Shown here piece by piece: positions 60,913 through 63,253 of a DNA stretch of 63,253 nt (position 1 is the stretch's first letter; each line of letters starts with the position of its first letter). Under the pieces are notes generated by a model that saw only the letters and a list, made by a program, of their open reading frames with translations, was not told where the DNA came from and searched no databases. This DNA comes from Roseateles toxinivorans (GTDB lineage Bacteria > Pseudomonadota > Gammaproteobacteria > Burkholderiales > Burkholderiaceae_C), in NCBI GenBank assembly GCA_945898095.1, contig CAMDHE010000012.1:1-63253 (forward strand), given 5' to 3'. The position numbers were made by a program, and so were the translations under genes.

Positions 60913-62171
60913 ACGACTTTTACGATGGCCTCGAAGCACGCGACCCGGCCTTGCGTGAGCAGGCGTTGATGGCGGCTTTGCCCGGGCAGATCAAACATGC
61001 GAAAGCGAGCACCGCGGCCTTCGCCGAGCTGTTTGCAGGCATCGATGCGGCTTCGATCAGCAGCCGTCAGGCCTTGGCCGGACTGCCGGTGACGCGCAAG
61101 TATGAACTGCTGGCCAGGCAGCAGCAGCAGCGGGCCAGCGACAGCTTCGGCGGTTATTCGGCCATTGGTTGGTCGGGTTGCGTGCGTGCCAGCGGGGCGC
61201 GGCGGGTGTTCCAGTCGCCCGGGCCGATCTACGAACCCGAGGGACAGGCGGCAGATTACTGGCGGATGGCCCGGGCGATTTTCGCCGCTGGGGTACGCGC
61301 CGGCGAGTTGGTCCACAACAGTTTCAGCTACCACCTGACGCCAGCTGGATCGATGATGGAAAGCGGTGCTCATGCGCTGGGCTGCGCGGTCTTTCCAGGC
61401 GGTGTGGGCAACACCGAACTGCAGTTGCAAGCGATCACCGAGTTGCGACCGCAAGCTTATGTCGGCACACCGAGCTTCCTGAAAATCCTGCTCGACAAGG
61501 CGGCTGAAACAGGGATTGAAATCAGTTCTGTCAACAAGGCCTTGCTCAGCGGCGAGGCCTTCACGCCCAATTTGCGCGACTGGTTGGCGGCACGCGGCGT
61601 GGCCGGCTACCAATGCTATGCCACCGCTGACATCGGCCTGATCGCTTATGAAACCGTCGCGCGTGAGGGCCTCGTGCTGGATGAAGGCGTGATCGTCGAA
61701 ATCGTTCGTCCGGGCACCGGTGATCCGGTGCCGCAAGGGGAGGTTGGCGAGCTGGTCGTCACCACCTTGAATCCGGATTACCCCTTGATCCGATTCGGCA
61801 CTGGCGATCTGTCAGCCTTCATGCCGGGGCAATGTCCGAGCGGCCGCAGCAATGCGCGCATCAAGGGCTGGCTGGGCCGCGCTGATCAATCCGCCAAGGT
61901 GCGCGGCATGTTCGTCCATGCTGCCCAGGTGGCTGAAATCATGCGGCGCTTTCCGCAAGCCGGCCGGGCACGCCTGGTGGTCGAGGGCGAGATGGCGCAG
62001 GACCGGATGACGTTGAAGGTCGAGGTCGCCGAGCCGGCCGAAGGGCTGGCGGCCAGCTTGGCCGAAGCCGCCCGCGAGGTCACCAAGTTGCGCGCCGAGG
62101 TGCTGCTGCTGGCACCTGGCAGCCTGCCCAATGACGGGAAGGTGATCGAAGACGCGCGCAGTTATGCTTGA
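60909..62171 (+). CDS. PaaK-like AMP-forming ligase without the usual phosphate loop
   Basis: 420 residues, phenylacetate-CoA ligase family: KASTAAFAELF, LPVTRKYELLARQQQ, VHNSFSYHLTPAGSMMESGA, ALLSGEAFTPNLRDWLA, YATADIGLIAYE and FGTGDLSAF. The ATP phosphate loop SSGTTG expected before VHNSFSY is absent; the region reads CVRASGARRVFQSPGPIYEP. The hinge and C-terminal domain (KGWLGRADQSAKVRGMFVH) are complete. It may adenylate or bind aryl acids differently from PaaK. Last gene of the synthetase-Liv operon. Confidence 0.82.
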   Translation: MNDFYDGLEARDPALREQALMAALPGQIKHAKASTAAFAELFAGIDAASISSRQALAGLPVTRKYELLARQQQQRASDSFGGYSAIGWSGCVRASGARRVFQSPGPIYEPEGQAADYWRMARAIFAAGVRAGELVHNSFSYHLTPAGSMMESGAHALGCAVFPGGVGNTELQLQAITELRPQAYVGTPSFLKILLDKAAETGIEISSVNKALLSGEAFTPNLRDWLAARGVAGYQCYATADIGLIAYETVAREGLVLDEGVIVEIVRPGTGDPVPQGEVGELVVTTLNPDYPLIRFGTGDLSAFMPGQCPSGRSNARIKGWLGRADQSAKVRGMFVHAAQVAEIMRRFPQAGRARLVVEGEMAQDRMTLKVEVAEPAEGLAASLAEAAREVTKLRAEVLLLAPGSLPNDGKVIEDARSYA

Positions 62172-62257
62172 TAGGGGATTAAGTAGTTTCCTCGATTGCA
62201 GTGGCCCACTCAGGGCATAGCATTGAGGGTCATAATTTTAGATTTATGAGGAAAACA

Positions 62258-63226
62258 ATGAAAAAGCTGATGCTTGGATGTCTGGTGGGTCTCTCAGTTG
62301 GTGCTGCATTGGCCGATTACCCTGAAAAAGCGGTCAATGTAGTCGTGCCTTTTGCTGCCGGTGGACCTACCGACAAGGTGGCGCGTGACTTTGCCGAGTC
62401 GCTGCGCAAGCCGCTCGGAAATACCGTTGTGGTTGAAAATGTCGGCGGCGCCGGCGGCACGATTGGTGTCGCCAAGGTCGCCAGGGCTGCGCCTGATGGC
62501 TACACCTTGCTGCTACACCATATTGGCATGGCGACCTCGCCCGCGCTGTATCGCAATTTGTCCTACAAGACGCTCGATGATTTCGAATATCTCGGGATGA
62601 TCGTCGAGGTGCCGATGACCTTGATCGGCAAGCCGTCGCTGCCTGCCAGCAACTATGCCGAATTGACCAAATGGCTGGACGCCAACAAGGGCAAGATCAA
62701 TCTTGCCAATGCCGGTCTGGGTTCAGCCTCGCATTTGTGCGGGTTGTTGTTTCAAAGCACGATCAAGGTTGACATGACGACGGTGCCTTACAAAGGCACG
62801 GGGCCGGCGATGACTGACCTGCTTGGCGGTCAGGTCGACCTGATGTGCGATCAAACCACCAGCACGACTTCGCAGATCGCCGGTGGCAAGATCAAGGCCT
62901 TTGCGGTCACAACGCCGCAGCGCGTTGCGACGCCGGTGCTGAAAAATCTGCCGACCCTGGACGAGCTCGGTTTGAAGGGGTTCTCGGTCGCGATCTGGCA
63001 TGGCGTCTATGCACCGAAGGGCACGCCCAAGCCGATCCTCGACAAGATTCACAATGCGCTGATGGTGGCAATGAAGGATCCTGAGTTGATCAAGCGGATG
63101 GAAGACCTCGGTGCCGTCATGGTCACTGATGCCCGCTTGAACGGCCCGGCCCACAAGAAGTTCGTTGAAACCGAAATCAACAAATGGGGCCCCATCATCA
63201 AAGCCGCCGGCATGTATGCCGACTAG
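62258..63226 (+). CDS. Bug/TctC-family tripartite-transporter binding protein
   Basis: 322 residues with a signal peptide (KKLMLGCLVGLSVGAALAD) and the Bug fold: VNVVVPFAAGGPTDKVAR, NVGGAGGTIGVAKVARAAPD, VPYKGTGPAMTDLLGGQVDL. Such proteins bind carboxylates for TTT transporters; no TctA/TctB membrane genes are nearby, as is common for Bug proteins. GAGGAAAACA precedes the ATG. An 86-bp gap with AT-rich DNA separates it from the ligase gene, so it likely has its own promoter. Confidence 0.92.
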   Translation: MKKLMLGCLVGLSVGAALADYPEKAVNVVVPFAAGGPTDKVARDFAESLRKPLGNTVVVENVGGAGGTIGVAKVARAAPDGYTLLLHHIGMATSPALYRNLSYKTLDDFEYLGMIVEVPMTLIGKPSLPASNYAELTKWLDANKGKINLANAGLGSASHLCGLLFQSTIKVDMTTVPYKGTGPAMTDLLGGQVDLMCDQTTSTTSQIAGGKIKAFAVTTPQRVATPVLKNLPTLDELGLKGFSVAIWHGVYAPKGTPKPILDKIHNALMVAMKDPELIKRMEDLGAVMVTDARLNGPAHKKFVETEINKWGPIIKAAGMYAD

Positions 63227-63231
63227 GGACT

Positions 63232-63253
63232 AAAAACCCTTCCTGCGCAGGGT
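63232..63253 (-). terminator. possible terminator at the window end
   Basis: ACCCT (63236-63240) and AGGGT (63249-63253) form a short stem. On the minus strand it is followed by TTTTT. It may end a convergent gene beyond the window; the right side is cut. Confidence 0.35.

Noticed and set aside
1-63253. CRISPR array, insertion sequence or prophage
   Set aside because: No regularly spaced repeats, no transposase, integrase or phage structural genes seen; the only direct repeats are those at 56935-57095 and the short ones at 12442/12571.

Overview
The window is a chromosomal segment from a GC-rich betaproteobacterium, most likely of the order Burkholderiales. The pointers are a Bug/TctC-type binding protein, an imuA-imuB-dnaE2 mutagenesis cassette behind a CTG-N10-CAG LexA box, a gltIJKL transporter preceded by a LysR gene, and a beta-oxidation operon led by TetR. 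No phage, insertion sequence, rRNA or CRISPR array was seen. Genes are densely packed, and many junctions are 4-bp ATGA overlaps.

Left part (1-12.1 kb): the 3' end of tcdA carries the promoter of two tandem tRNA-Lys genes (UUU, CUU), which end in a strong terminator. After a decayed MazF-like toxin fragment comes a complete C-P lyase (phosphonate) operon on the minus strand: phnF-D-C-E-G-H-I-J-K-L-M-N-P. It covers binding-protein uptake, methylphosphonate nucleotide assembly, PhnJ cleavage, and recycling of the ribose product to PRPP. Upstream of phnF there are three 11-bp-phased Pho-box-like units and a separate 20-bp dyad that overlaps the phnF ribosome binding site.

Middle left (12.1-24.3 kb): a rhodanese remnant lies before a TetR repressor with a likely self-operator. 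The operon continues with an acyl-CoA dehydrogenase, a DUF2147 secreted protein, a bifunctional 3-hydroxyacyl-CoA dehydrogenase/enoyl-CoA hydratase, a thiolase and an enoyl-CoA hydratase/isomerase. A 136-bp palindromic repeat sits at the end of the bifunctional gene. A toxin-antitoxin patch follows (a broken TumE/TumA-like pair and an intact BrnT-like/CopG-like pair), then a YciA-type thioesterase and an Atm1-type ABC exporter.

Middle (24.3-35.1 kb): a flavin reductase-like gene and an unusual HTH-citrate-synthase-like protein that lacks the GPxHG active-site motif. The latter is divergent from an ACMSD-type amidohydrolase and a NitT/TauT-type ABC importer; this block is the best candidate here for an undescribed regulatory and metabolic unit. 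A truncated GST gene and a 15-residue signal-peptide stub show past deletions. A LysR gene and gltIJKL follow, with an attenuator-like hairpin after gltI.

Middle right (35.1-52.3 kb): pyrC, a NYN-domain RNase, a trypsin-like protease overlapping a membrane FHA protein, cysK, a Pit phosphate transporter flanked by two DUF47 regulators, a SulP transporter, an AmmeMemoRadiSam pair (fused B+A protein plus the radical SAM enzyme), and the SOS mutasome genes dnaE2, imuB and imuA.

Right part (52.3-63.25 kb): a Crp/Fnr regulator divergent from a large operon that encodes an acyl-CoA synthetase, a complete Liv-type ABC importer, a 98-residue protein of unknown function and a PaaK-like ligase without the usual phosphate loop. 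A CRP-geometry dyad lies between regulator and operon. The logic is probably uptake of a carboxylic (aromatic or fatty) acid coupled to CoA activation. A Bug-type binding protein closes the window.
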